A stretch of DNA of 64,000 nucleotides, from positions 3,472,001-3,536,000 of the forward strand of contig CAVYPZ010000003.1 in assembly GCA_963770535.1 (NCBI GenBank). Direction: 5' to 3'. Shown one piece after another: positions 16,737 through 24,898 of this stretch. Position numbers and translations under genes: made by a program. Source of the DNA: RYN-230 sp963770535. Lineage in GTDB: Bacteria; Actinomycetota; Actinomycetes; Streptosporangiales; Streptosporangiaceae. The notes under the pieces are model-generated. The model did not search any database, had not been told where the DNA came from, and saw nothing but the letters and a program-made list of their open reading frames with translations. Every line of letters starts with the position of its first letter. Position 1 is the first letter of the stretch.

Positions 16737-18326
16737 ATGAGCACGTCGCCCATTGACCCGTCCGGCGAGCTGCGCGCGCTGGCCTCGGACTGCGTGCACT
16801 GCGGCTTCTGCCTGCCGGTCTGCCCCACCTACCAGCTGTGGGGTGAGGAGATGGACTCACCGCGCGGGCGGATCCACCTGATCACCCAGATCCTGGACGG
16901 GGCCGCGGCCGGCGAGACAGTGGCTGGCGGGACGGTGGCCAGCGAGGCCACCGCGACCCACCTGGACCGCTGCCTCGGCTGCATGGCCTGCGTGCCGGCC
17001 TGCCCCTCCGGCGTGCACTACGACCGGCTCATCGAGGCGGCGCGCAGCTGGGCCGAGGAGCCGCCGGGCGCCCCGGCCCCCGCACCGCTGCCGCCCCGCT
17101 CGCCGCGCGAGCGGGCGGCGCGCGCGGCGATCTTCGCGACGTTCCCGTACCCGGCGCGGCTCCGGATGCTGACCCGCCCGCTGCGGGCCGCCCAGCGCAC
17201 CGGGGTGATGCGGCGGGTCGAGGGCAGCCGGCTAGCCGCCCGGCTCGCCCCTGAGCTGGTCGCGTCGCTGCGGGTGGCGCCGTCGCCGCCCCGGGGTCAC
17301 CGCGCCGCCCTGGCCCGCCGGGTGCCCGCGCAGGGGCCGCGGCGGGCGGTGGCCGGCCTGCTCACCGGGTGCGTGCAGCAGGTGTTCTTCCCCGGCGTGA
17401 ACGAGGCGACCGCGCGGATCCTGGCCGCCGAGGGATGCGACGTCGTCATCCCGCGCAAGCAGGGCTGCTGTGGCGCCCTGTCGCTGCACAGCGGCCGGGC
17501 CGCCGAGGCCGCCGGGTTCGCCCGGCGCACCATGACCGTGTTCGAGGACGCAGGGGTGGACGTGGTCGTGGTGAACTCGGCGGGCTGCGGCTCGGCCATG
17601 AAGGAGTACAGCCATCTCTTCCAGGGGGATGGGGATGAGGCGCAGCGGGCCAAGCGCTTCACCAGCACGGTCCGTGACCTCAGCGAGTTCCTCGCCGAGC
17701 TGGCCGCCGACGGCGGCCCGCGGGCCGTGCGGCATCCGCTCCCGGTCACCGCCGTCTACCACGAGGCCTGTCACCTGGGCCACGCGCAGGGCATCCGGCG
17801 CCAGCCCCGTGAGCTGCTCCGCGGCATCCCCGGACTGCGGCTCGTGGAGCCGGCCGACCCGGGCACCTGCTGCGGCTCGGCGGGCGTGTACAACCTGCTC
17901 CAGCCCGAGGCCGCGGGCGAGCTGGGCGCCCGGAAGGCGGCCTCGGTGCTGGATACCGGGGCGCCGCTGGTCATCTCGGCCAACCCCGGCTGCAGCCTGC
18001 AGATCTCCGCCGCGATGGCTGCGGCCGGGGCAGGCAGCCCGCCCGCCATGGCCCACATCGCCGAGGTGCTCGACGCGTCGATGCGCGGCCTGCCGGTCAC
18101 CGAGCTGACCGGCAGGCCGGCCCCGGGCCTTCCCCGCGACCGCCCGGGGCCGGCTGAGCCGGTCCCCGGCGCCCGGACTCAGCGAGCGGACTCAGCGGGC
18201 GGACTCAGCGGGCGGCGGCCAGCCAGTCGGGGTCGAGTTCGCCCTCGGCCACGATCACCGCCGGCCCGGTCAGCCAGCTGGTCCCGGCGTCCAGGGTCAC
18301 AGTCAGCGCGCCCCCCGGCACCGTGA
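16737..18326 (+). CDS. glcF: Glycolate oxidase iron-sulfur subunit GlcF, with C-terminal extension
   Basis: The iron-sulfur subunit. Two 4Fe-4S ferredoxin motifs are visible, with cysteines 19, 22, 25, 29 (CVHCGFCLPVCP) and 79, 82, 85, 89 (CLGCMACVPACP). Two CCG-type domains follow, with KQGCCGALSLHSG, EACHLGH, GTCCGSAGVYN and NPGCS. At 529 residues it is longer than usual. The last 60 or so residues are Pro/Arg-rich and read antisense through the 3' end of dapF (122-bp convergent overlap), which suggests that an ancestral stop was lost. ATG 16737 has GGGAGGG. Confidence 0.9.
   Translation: MSTSPIDPSGELRALASDCVHCGFCLPVCPTYQLWGEEMDSPRGRIHLITQILDGAAAGETVAGGTVASEATATHLDRCLGCMACVPACPSGVHYDRLIEAARSWAEEPPGAPAPAPLPPRSPRERAARAAIFATFPYPARLRMLTRPLRAAQRTGVMRRVEGSRLAARLAPELVASLRVAPSPPRGHRAALARRVPAQGPRRAVAGLLTGCVQQVFFPGVNEATARILAAEGCDVVIPRKQGCCGALSLHSGRAAEAAGFARRTMTVFEDAGVDVVVVNSAGCGSAMKEYSHLFQGDGDEAQRAKRFTSTVRDLSEFLAELAADGGPRAVRHPLPVTAVYHEACHLGHAQGIRRQPRELLRGIPGLRLVEPADPGTCCGSAGVYNLLQPEAAGELGARKAASVLDTGAPLVISANPGCSLQISAAMAAAGAGSPPAMAHIAEVLDASMRGLPVTELTGRPAPGLPRDRPGPAEPVPGARTQRADSAGGLSGRRPASRGRVRPRPRSPPARSASWSRRPGSQSARPPAP
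18175..18213. repeat. 13-bp tandem repeat straddling the dapF stop codon
   Basis: Three 13-bp units (GGACTCAGCGGGC on the + strand, first copy with one change) at 18175-18187, 18188-18200 and 18201-18213. In the dapF direction the third unit contains the final Arg codon and TGA stop, and the other two iterate it downstream. The same bases lie inside the extended glcF frame. Confidence 0.8.
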
Positions 18327-19098
18327 CGTGCCACTGGCCCGGGACGGTTTTCGTTGCGGAGGAAAGAGCGGCTGCTGCCGCCGCGGCCGCGACCGCGCCG
18401 GTACCACAGGAACGCGTCTCGCCTGAGCCGCGCTCGTGCACCCGCATGCTGAGCGCGGCCGGGCCGGTGACCAGGACCAGTTCCACGTTGCCGCCCTCAG
18501 GGAAGTCCGCCCGGTCGAGGCCCGGGGCGGTGGCCAGGTCGAACGTGTCCAGCGCGTCGTCCACCAGGCAGGCCAGGTGCGGGTTGCCAACACTGATCCG
18601 CAGGCCGTCGCGGGCTGCGCCATCAATAACGGTCCGACCGGGGCCGAGCACGCTGACCGGGCCCATGTCCGCCGTGATCCGGCCGTCCGGTTCCGCCCGC
18701 ACCTGGCGGATGCCGGACCGGGTGGCCACCGCGAAAGACGGGGAGGCGGCCAGGCCGTGCTCCAGCAGGTAGCGGGCGAACACGCGGATCCCGTTGCCGC
18801 ACATCTCCGCGATGCTGCCGTCGGCGTTCCGGTAATCCATGAACCACTCGGCCCGGCCCGCCTGCTCCGGGGCCGGGCCCGCGGCGGCGCGGACCACGCG
18901 CAGCACCCCGTCCGCCCCGATCCCGGCCCGCCGGTCACACAGCAGCGCGGCGAATCCCGCGCTGAGCTCACGCTCACCGCGCGGGTCCGGGAGGATCACG
19001 AAGTCGTTCCCGGTGCCGTGTCCCTTCGCGAACTCGCGCCCGGAGAATTCGTGCTCGCTGAACTGCTGCTCGGTCAGTGGACCCGGGGCGGACGGCAT
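18205..19098 (-). CDS. dapF: Diaminopimelate epimerase
   Basis: Interconverts LL- and meso-diaminopimelate for lysine and peptidoglycan synthesis. It is 297 residues. The two catalytic cysteines are present: Cys100 in AEMCGNGIR and Cys231 in RSCGTGA. The Asn and Glu segments (GHGTGNDFV, GNPHLACLVD) are intact. ATG 19098 lies inside the end of miaA (25-bp overlap), a coupled arrangement that is common in actinobacteria. The 3' end is overlapped by glcF from the other strand. Confidence 0.95.
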   Translation of the reverse strand: MPSAPGPLTEQQFSEHEFSGREFAKGHGTGNDFVILPDPRGERELSAGFAALLCDRRAGIGADGVLRVVRAAAGPAPEQAGRAEWFMDYRNADGSIAEMCGNGIRVFARYLLEHGLAASPSFAVATRSGIRQVRAEPDGRITADMGPVSVLGPGRTVIDGAARDGLRISVGNPHLACLVDDALDTFDLATAPGLDRADFPEGGNVELVLVTGPAALSMRVHERGSGETRSCGTGAVAAAAAAAALSSATKTVPGQWHVTVPGGALTVTLDAGTSWLTGPAVIVAEGELDPDWLAAAR

Positions 19099-20000
19099 GA
19101 GTCGATCGTAGCCAGTGCCCGGGCGGCCAGGTCCGCCCCGGGACCGGCGTCCAGCCAGATCACCCGCGGGTCGCGGCGGAACCACGACTCCTGCCGGCGG
19201 GCGAACCGCCGGGTCGCCCTCACCGTCTGGTCGCGCGCCCCGTCCTCGCTCTGCTCCCCGGCCAGGAACCCCAGCACCTGGGCGTAGCCCAGCGCCTGGC
19301 TGGCTGTCCGCCCCTCGCGCAGCCCCGCCTGTTCCAGGCGGCGCACCTCGCCCACCAGGCCGGCCTGCCACATCCGCGCCACCCGGACCGCGATGCGGCG
19401 GTCCAGCTCGGCGCGGCTGACCCGCAGCCCGATCTGCACCGCGGGGTACAGCGACTCATAGGTGGGCAGCGTCGCGGTGAACGGCCGGCCGGACAGTTCG
19501 ATGACCTCGAGGGCGCGGACGATCCGGCGGCCGTTGCTGGGCAGGATGCCCGCGGCCGCCCCCGGGTCACGGTCCGCCAGCCTCTTATGCATCTCCGCCG
19601 GGCCGAGCGCGGCCAGCTCGGCCTCCAGCCGGCCGCGGACCGCCGGATCGGTGCCGGGGAAGTTCAGGTCGTCCAGGGCGGCCCGCAGGTACAGCCCGGA
19701 CCCGCCGGCCAGGATGGGGATCCGGCCGCGGGCCGTGACGGCCGCGATGGCATCCCGCGCCATCCGCTGGTATTCGGCCACGTTCGCCGGGTAGCGCACA
19801 TCCCACACGTCGAGCAGGTGGTGCAGGATGCCCTGGCGCTCGGCCACCGTGAGCTTGGCGGTCCCGATGTCCATGCCCCGGTACAGCTGCATCGAGTCAG
19901 CGTTGATGACCTCGCCGCCGAGCTCGTGGGCCAGCCGCAGGGCGAGATCGGACTTGCCGGCCGCGGTCGGGCCGAGCACCGCGATCACGGGGTCTGCCAT
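19074..20000 (-). CDS. miaA: tRNA dimethylallyltransferase
   Basis: Adds a dimethylallyl group to A37 of tRNAs reading UNN codons. It is 308 residues with the P-loop GPTAAGKSD near the N-terminus, INADSMQLYRGMDIGTAK, the conserved GGSGLYLRA and a basic tRNA-binding region (TRRFARRQESWFRRD). MiaB, which modifies the same base next, is encoded about 0.8 kb upstream on the same strand. Its 3' end overlaps dapF. Confidence 0.96.
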   Translation of the reverse strand: MADPVIAVLGPTAAGKSDLALRLAHELGGEVINADSMQLYRGMDIGTAKLTVAERQGILHHLLDVWDVRYPANVAEYQRMARDAIAAVTARGRIPILAGGSGLYLRAALDDLNFPGTDPAVRGRLEAELAALGPAEMHKRLADRDPGAAAGILPSNGRRIVRALEVIELSGRPFTATLPTYESLYPAVQIGLRVSRAELDRRIAVRVARMWQAGLVGEVRRLEQAGLREGRTASQALGYAQVLGFLAGEQSEDGARDQTVRATRRFARRQESWFRRDPRVIWLDAGPGADLAARALATIDSCRPPRVH

Positions 20001-20111
20001 CCGCCCAGTCTGTCACCGGGCGGGCGGGCCGGGACAAGTCCCGGCCCGCCACGCCCCGCGCTGGCCTGCCCCGGCGCAGCGAGACCCGCAAGCCGGCCAG
20101 CTCAGGCCCGG

Positions 20112-20672
20112 CTACTGGTGGCCGCGGCCCCGCGCGACCCGCTGGACCCGCATGTAGACCAGGCCCGGACGGGAGCAGGCCAGGAAACGCAGCCCGACGA
20201 ACTTCGCGAGGACCCGGTTCGGCGCGATGACGTACAGGCCACGGGCCTGCGCCGGGCGGCACGCCCGGTGGGAGAAGACCGTGACGTCAGTGATCCGCAG
20301 CGACGCGTGCGCGGTCTGGCCAGGCCGCAGGACCACCAGCCGCAGCGGGGTCCCGCTGACCCACGCCGCCGGGCTCCCCAGCTGCCGCCCGTGCCGGTTC
20401 ACCGCGAGCACGCCCGGGAACCCGGCCATGGCGCAGGTCCGGTGCGTCCGGTTGGTGAACCTCAGCAGGTAGGTGAAGCTGCCCGCGGACCCGCTGCCCT
20501 GGCTCACCGAGAACCTGAGATAGGCCCGGGCGCAGGCCGGGATGGCCGCCGGCCGCGCGGAGTGCGCGGGGGCGGCCGGGGCCGCTGAGGCGGCCGTCGC
20601 AGTAAGCGCGGTGGTGCTGGCGACCGCCAGGGCCACGGCGGCCCGGCGGACGGTACTCACCGAAAATGGCAT
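20112..20672 (-). CDS. Secreted DUF4232 domain protein
   Basis: A 186-residue exported protein. Residues 1-31 form a Sec-type signal peptide, with basic start, Ala/Val/Leu-rich core and a likely cleavage after TAASAAPA. The rest is a DUF4232 domain, recognisable from CARAYLRFSVSQG, a Tyr-Leu-Arg-Phe-Thr-Asn strand and CAMAGFPGV, with paired cysteines. ATG 20672 is preceded by AAGGGGG at good spacing. It lies between miaB and miaA on the same strand and may be carried in that transcript. Function of the domain is unknown. Confidence 0.8.
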   Translation of the reverse strand: MPFSVSTVRRAAVALAVASTTALTATAASAAPAAPAHSARPAAIPACARAYLRFSVSQGSGSAGSFTYLLRFTNRTHRTCAMAGFPGVLAVNRHGRQLGSPAAWVSGTPLRLVVLRPGQTAHASLRITDVTVFSHRACRPAQARGLYVIAPNRVLAKFVGLRFLACSRPGLVYMRVQRVARGRGHQ

Positions 20673-20815
20673 GTAAATCCCCCTTGGTGATGGCGGCCCC
20701 GTAGGCCGCCCACCTGTGAAGACGCAGGTCGGGGGGGCAGGGTTGCAGGGCTGGCCGGCCCGGGTCAGGCGCGGGGCGGGGCGGCGGGCGGCGGGGTGCG
20801 GGGCCGTGGGCGTGC

Positions 20816-22279
20816 TCAGGCCGGGCGGCCGACCGCCGGCATGCCGAGCGGGACCGCGGGTGCCCGGCCGCCGCCCGGCGCGGCGGGCGGGCCGCTGCGG
20901 CGGGCCTGCCACGCGTCTCCCCCGCGGGTACGCCGGACCGCCCGCGGGACGCCGTCGGCGACCAGGTAGTGCGGGGCCGCCCGGGTCACGGTCGTGGTGA
21001 CCATGTCGCCGGGCCGCGGCCCGGTGTCACCGGGAGCGAAGTGCACCAGCCGGTTGTCCCGGGCCCGCCCGGACAGCCGGTGAGTGGCGCCGTCCTTACG
21101 GCCCTCACCCTCGGCCACCAGCACCTCGACCTCGCGGCCGGTGAACGCCTCGTTCTCGGCCAGCGACACGTCCTCGACCAGCGCGGCGAGCCGCTGGTAC
21201 CGCTCGGCAACCACCCCGGCGGGCACCTGCCCGCTCATCCCGGCCGCCGGGGTGCCCGGGCGCGGCGAGTACTGGAACGTGAACGCCCCGGCGAACCGGG
21301 CCTGCCGGACCAGGTCGAGGGTGTCCTCGAAGTCACGCTCGGTCTCGCCCGGGAAACCCACGATGATGTCGGTCGTGATCGCGGCGTCCGGCATGGCCGC
21401 CCGGACCCGGTCCAGGATGGCCAGGTACTTCTCCCGCCGGTAGGCGCGGCGCATCGCGCGCAGCACCGCGTCGGACCCCGACTGCAGGGGCATGTGCAGC
21501 TGCGGCATCACATTCGGGGTCTCGGCCATGGCGGCGATCACGTCATCGGTGAAGTCCCGGGGGTGCGGCGAGGTGAAGCGCAGCCGCTCCAGCCCCCCGA
21601 TCCCGCCGCACGCGCGGAGCAGCTTGCCGAACGCCAGCCGGTCGCCGAAGCCCACGCCGTAGGAGTTCACGTTCTGCCCCAGCAGGGTCACCTCGACGAC
21701 GCCGTCGTCCGCCAGCGCCCGGACCTCGGCCAGCACGTCACCCGGCCGCCGGTCCTCCTCCCGTCCCCGCAGGCTGGGCACGATGCAGAACGTGCAGGTG
21801 TTGTTGCAGCCCACCGAGATGGCCACCCAGGCGGAGTAGGACGACTCGCGGCGGGCCGGCAGGACCGACGGGAACCGCTCCAGCGATTCGGCGATCTCCA
21901 CCTGCGCGGCCTGGAGCACCCGCGCCCGTTCCAGGAGGGCGGGGAGGGAGCCGATATTGTGCGTGCCGAACACGACATCGACCCACGGCGCCCGCTCGGC
22001 GATGCCGGCCCGGTCCTTCTGGGCCAGGCAGCCGCCCACGGCGATCTGCATTCCCGGCCGGGACTGTTTCACCGGCAGCAGATGGCCCAGGTTCCCGTAG
22101 AGCCGGTTATCGGCGTTCTCGCGGACCGCGCAGGTGTTGAAGACGACCACGTCCGCGGGTTCCCCGCTGGCGGCCCGCTGATAGCCAGCGTCCTCCAGCA
22201 GCCCGGCGAGCCGCTCGGAGTCGTGCATGTTCATCTGGCACCCGTAGGTGCGTATCTGGTAAGTGCGGGAGGCGCTCAT
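20816..22279 (-). CDS. miaB: tRNA-2-methylthio-N6-dimethylallyladenosine synthase MiaB
   Basis: A radical SAM methylthiotransferase acting on i6A37 in tRNA after MiaA. The N-terminal domain carries three cluster cysteines (TYGCQMN with Cys14, NTCAVRE, GGCLAQ). The radical SAM motif is CNNTCTFC, followed by IVPSLRGREEDR, and a C-terminal TRAM-like domain is present. The length of 487 residues is usual. ATG 22279 gives the expected N-terminus SASRTYQIRTYGCQMN; the open frame upstream only translates the 32-bp repeats. Confidence 0.95.
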   Translation of the reverse strand: MSASRTYQIRTYGCQMNMHDSERLAGLLEDAGYQRAASGEPADVVVFNTCAVRENADNRLYGNLGHLLPVKQSRPGMQIAVGGCLAQKDRAGIAERAPWVDVVFGTHNIGSLPALLERARVLQAAQVEIAESLERFPSVLPARRESSYSAWVAISVGCNNTCTFCIVPSLRGREEDRRPGDVLAEVRALADDGVVEVTLLGQNVNSYGVGFGDRLAFGKLLRACGGIGGLERLRFTSPHPRDFTDDVIAAMAETPNVMPQLHMPLQSGSDAVLRAMRRAYRREKYLAILDRVRAAMPDAAITTDIIVGFPGETERDFEDTLDLVRQARFAGAFTFQYSPRPGTPAAGMSGQVPAGVVAERYQRLAALVEDVSLAENEAFTGREVEVLVAEGEGRKDGATHRLSGRARDNRLVHFAPGDTGPRPGDMVTTTVTRAAPHYLVADGVPRAVRRTRGGDAWQARRSGPPAAPGGGRAPAVPLGMPAVGRPA

Positions 22280-22307
22280 TTCGCATCCGAGGGTACGCGC
22301 ACTGGAC

Positions 22308-22389
22308 GGCATGTCCGGAATCTCCCCGCGCAGTCCCCTGGCATGTCCGGAATCTCCCCGCGCAGTCCCTGGCATGTCCTGAATCTCTC
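22308..22389. repeat. 32-bp direct repeat between miaB and the S9 peptidase gene
   Basis: GGCATGTCCGGAATCTCCCC occurs at 22308 and 22340, and a partial copy with one change starts at 22371, giving spacings of 32 and 31 bp. The array fills the divergent gap between the two genes and may carry or disturb promoter sequence. Confidence 0.8.
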
Positions 22390-22423
22390 GTGGCAGACCC
22401 GCGAATGGTAGACGATATCCCCT

Positions 22424-24863
22424 ATGACAGACAGCGTTTCAGCCCCCCGAATCCCCTACGGCGCGTGGCCTTCCCCCATCACCGCGGCCGACGTGGCCAG
22501 GGGCCAGGTGCTGATCTCCTACCCCATGGTGACGGGAACGGATGTCTGGTGGCAGGAGAGCCGTCCCGATGAGGGTGGCCGGGTGACGGTGGTGCGCTGT
22601 GACGCCGACGGGCAGCAGCGGGCCATCCTGCCGGCGCCCTGGAACGCGCGGAGCCGGGTGCATGAATACGGGGGGCGGGCGTACCTGCCGGTGCCGGGCC
22701 GGCCGGGGGCGGGCCGGGCGGGCCGGCGGGGCCGGAGGGCGGGCCGCGGGGCCGGCGGTGGTTTTTGCGAACTATGAGGACCAGCGGCTCTACCTGGTGC
22801 CCGGCGCGGACGCGGGTGTCCCGGTCCCCCTGACGCCGGCATCGGCGGAGGACGCGCCGGCCGCGCTGCGCTTCGCGGACTTCATCCTGTCCGCGGATGG
22901 CCGGGAGGTGTGGTGCGTCCGGGAACGGCACGAAGCCGGCAAGACCACCCGCAGCCTCGTGGCCGTGCCCCTGGACGGGAGTGCCGCCGAGGAGCCCGGG
23001 GCGATCCGCGAACTCGTCAGCGGGCCTGATTTTTTTGCCTTTCCGACATTGTCACCGGATGGGAGCAGGCTCGCCTGGATCTGCTGGAATCATCCCCGGA
23101 TGCCCTGGGATGGGACCGAATTGAGGGTGGCCCAGATTTCTGATGGGGTGCTGGGGCGCGGACGGCTGGTTAAGGGCGGGATGAGAGAGTCCGTGCTGGC
23201 GCCGGTGTGGCGTGACGAGACCAGCCTGTATGTGGTCTCCGACTGGCCCGGCTGGTGGAACCTGTACCAGGTTGGCCTGGTCGGCGAGCCGGCCCAGGCG
23301 CTCTACCCGGCCGAGGAGGAGTTCGCCGAGCCGTTGTGGCAGCTGGGCGGGCGGCCGTACGCGGTGCTGGGCGACGGGCGGCTGGCCGTGCTGCACGGCC
23401 AGGGCGGCATGCGGCTGGGCCTGCTCGATCCGGAGACTGGCGAACTCGCCGGCCTCGACGTGCCGTTCCAGGAGTTCGTGTCGGGCGTATCCGCGGACGG
23501 GACCACGATCGTGGCGGTGGCCGGCGGCCCCCGGACCCCGCTGTCCGTGGTCCGGATCGACGCGGCCACCGGGGAATGCGAGGTGCTGCGCCGGGAGTCC
23601 GGGGAGGTCCCCGAGGCCGGGTACCTGCCGGTGCCCAGCCGGGTCCGGCTGGAGGGCCAGTACGGCCGCAACGTCCACGCGCTGGTGTACCCGCCGACAC
23701 ACCCCGGCGCCGTGGCCCCGGACGGGGAACTGCCGCCGTACATCGTCTGGGCCCACGGCGGCCCGACTTCCCACGTCGTGGGCCTGCTCGACCTGGAGAA
23801 GGCGTACTTCACCAGCCGCGGCATCGGCATCGTCGACGTGAACTACGGGGGCTCGACCGGCTACGGCCGCAGCTACCGGGAGCGGCTGCGCATGCAGTGG
23901 GGCGTGGTGGACGTGGAGGACGCGGTGGCCGCCGGGCTGGCCCTGGCCGGCAAGGACGAGGCTGATCCGGGCCGCCTCGGGATCCGCGGCGCGTCGGCGG
24001 GCGGCTGGACGGCGCTGGCCGCCGTCACCACGCACGCGTCCAGGCACCGGGTGTTCAGCGCGGCGGCGTCCTACTTCGGGGTGGCGGATCTGCGCGAGTT
24101 CGCGGCCGAGACGCACGACTTCGAGTCGCACTACCTGACCGGCCTGATCGGCCCGCTGCCCGGGTTTGAGTACGTGTACGCGGAACGGTCCCCGGCCGGT
24201 CACGTGACCGACGCCACCTGCCCGGTGCTGTTGCTGCAGGGCCTCGACGACCCGATCGTGGCGCCGCGGCAGGCGGAGAGCATCGCGGCCGATCTGTCCG
24301 CCCACGGCATCCCGCATGCCCTGCTCACGTTCGAGGGCGAGTCGCACGGCTTCCGGCGCGCGGAGACGATTATCGCGGCGCTGGAGGCGGAGCTGTCGTT
24401 CTACGGGCAGGTGCTCGGCTTCAGCCCGCCCGGCATCCCGCAGCTGGCCCTGTCCGGGCCCCGTACGGCGGCCCGGGAGGCGGCAGCAGCCCAGGCCGGG
24501 GGCGGCGCCAGGGCGGGGGCGGGAGGCGGTTCCGGTGCGGGGGCCGGTGCCGGGGCGGGCGCCGGTGCCGGTGCCGGTGCCGGTGCGGGAGCCGGTGCCG
24601 GTGCCGGGGCCGGGACCCCGGGTCGGGAGACCCCCGTTCAGGAGGCTGCGGTTCAGGGAGCCCCGGCCCGGGGAGCTCCCGCCGAGGGTGCTCCCGCACT
24701 GGAAGCTGCGGCCCCGGGGAGTGCGGCTCAGGGGGCTGCGGCCCCTGCTCGTCGGGGGCGCGGGGTGTCCAGGAGAAGGGCGGCCAAGAGGGCCGGCGCG
24801 CCGCAGGCGGACGTGCCCGTCCCGCCTGGCGAGTCGGCGACGGTGGCCAACTCGGCAAGCTGA
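22424..24863 (+). CDS. S9 prolyl oligopeptidase family protein, apparent frameshift near the N-terminus
   Basis: A serine peptidase with an N-terminal beta-propeller and a C-terminal alpha/beta-hydrolase domain. The first part reads from ATG 22424 to VHEYGGRAYLPVPG. The propeller then continues from VVFANYEDQRLYLV (about 22757) in the next frame, implying one extra base in the G-rich stretch 22700-22757. Catalytic residues are present: Ser in GASAGGW (codon 23994-23996), Asp in LQGLDDPIV and His in GESHGF. After the catalytic domain an unusual Gly/Ala-rich tail of about 140 residues contains a long Ala-Gly alternation. Frameshift may be a sequence error. Divergent from miaB. Confidence 0.8.
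24535..24620 (+). repeat. GGTGCC hexanucleotide microsatellite in the peptidase tail
   Basis: About 14 imperfect GGTGCC/GGGGCC units encode an Ala-Gly alternation in the C-terminal tail of the S9 peptidase. Such a repeat can change copy number by slippage without changing frame. Confidence 0.8.
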
Positions 24864-24867
24864 CAGG

Positions 24868-24898
24868 GGGTCAGCGGGTCAGCGGTCAGCGGGTCAGC
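24868..24898. repeat. 8-bp tandem repeat straddling the rny stop codon
   Basis: Four units of GGGTCAGC (one lacking a G) at 24868, 24876, 24884 and 24891. In the rny direction the last of these holds the TGA stop (24894-24896), with the final Arg codon (24897-24899) running one base past it, and the others lie directly downstream. It fills the 30-bp gap between the convergent S9 peptidase and rny genes. Confidence 0.8.

Noticed and set aside
14933..16828. Open frame of 631 codons opposite glcD and glcE
   Set aside because: Antisense shadow; both + strand genes have clear FAD-oxidase motifs.
22424..22777. Small independent protein upstream of the S9 peptidase
   Set aside because: Its sequence is the first blade of the peptidase propeller and continues in the next frame after a G-rich run, so it is the 5' part of the same gene.
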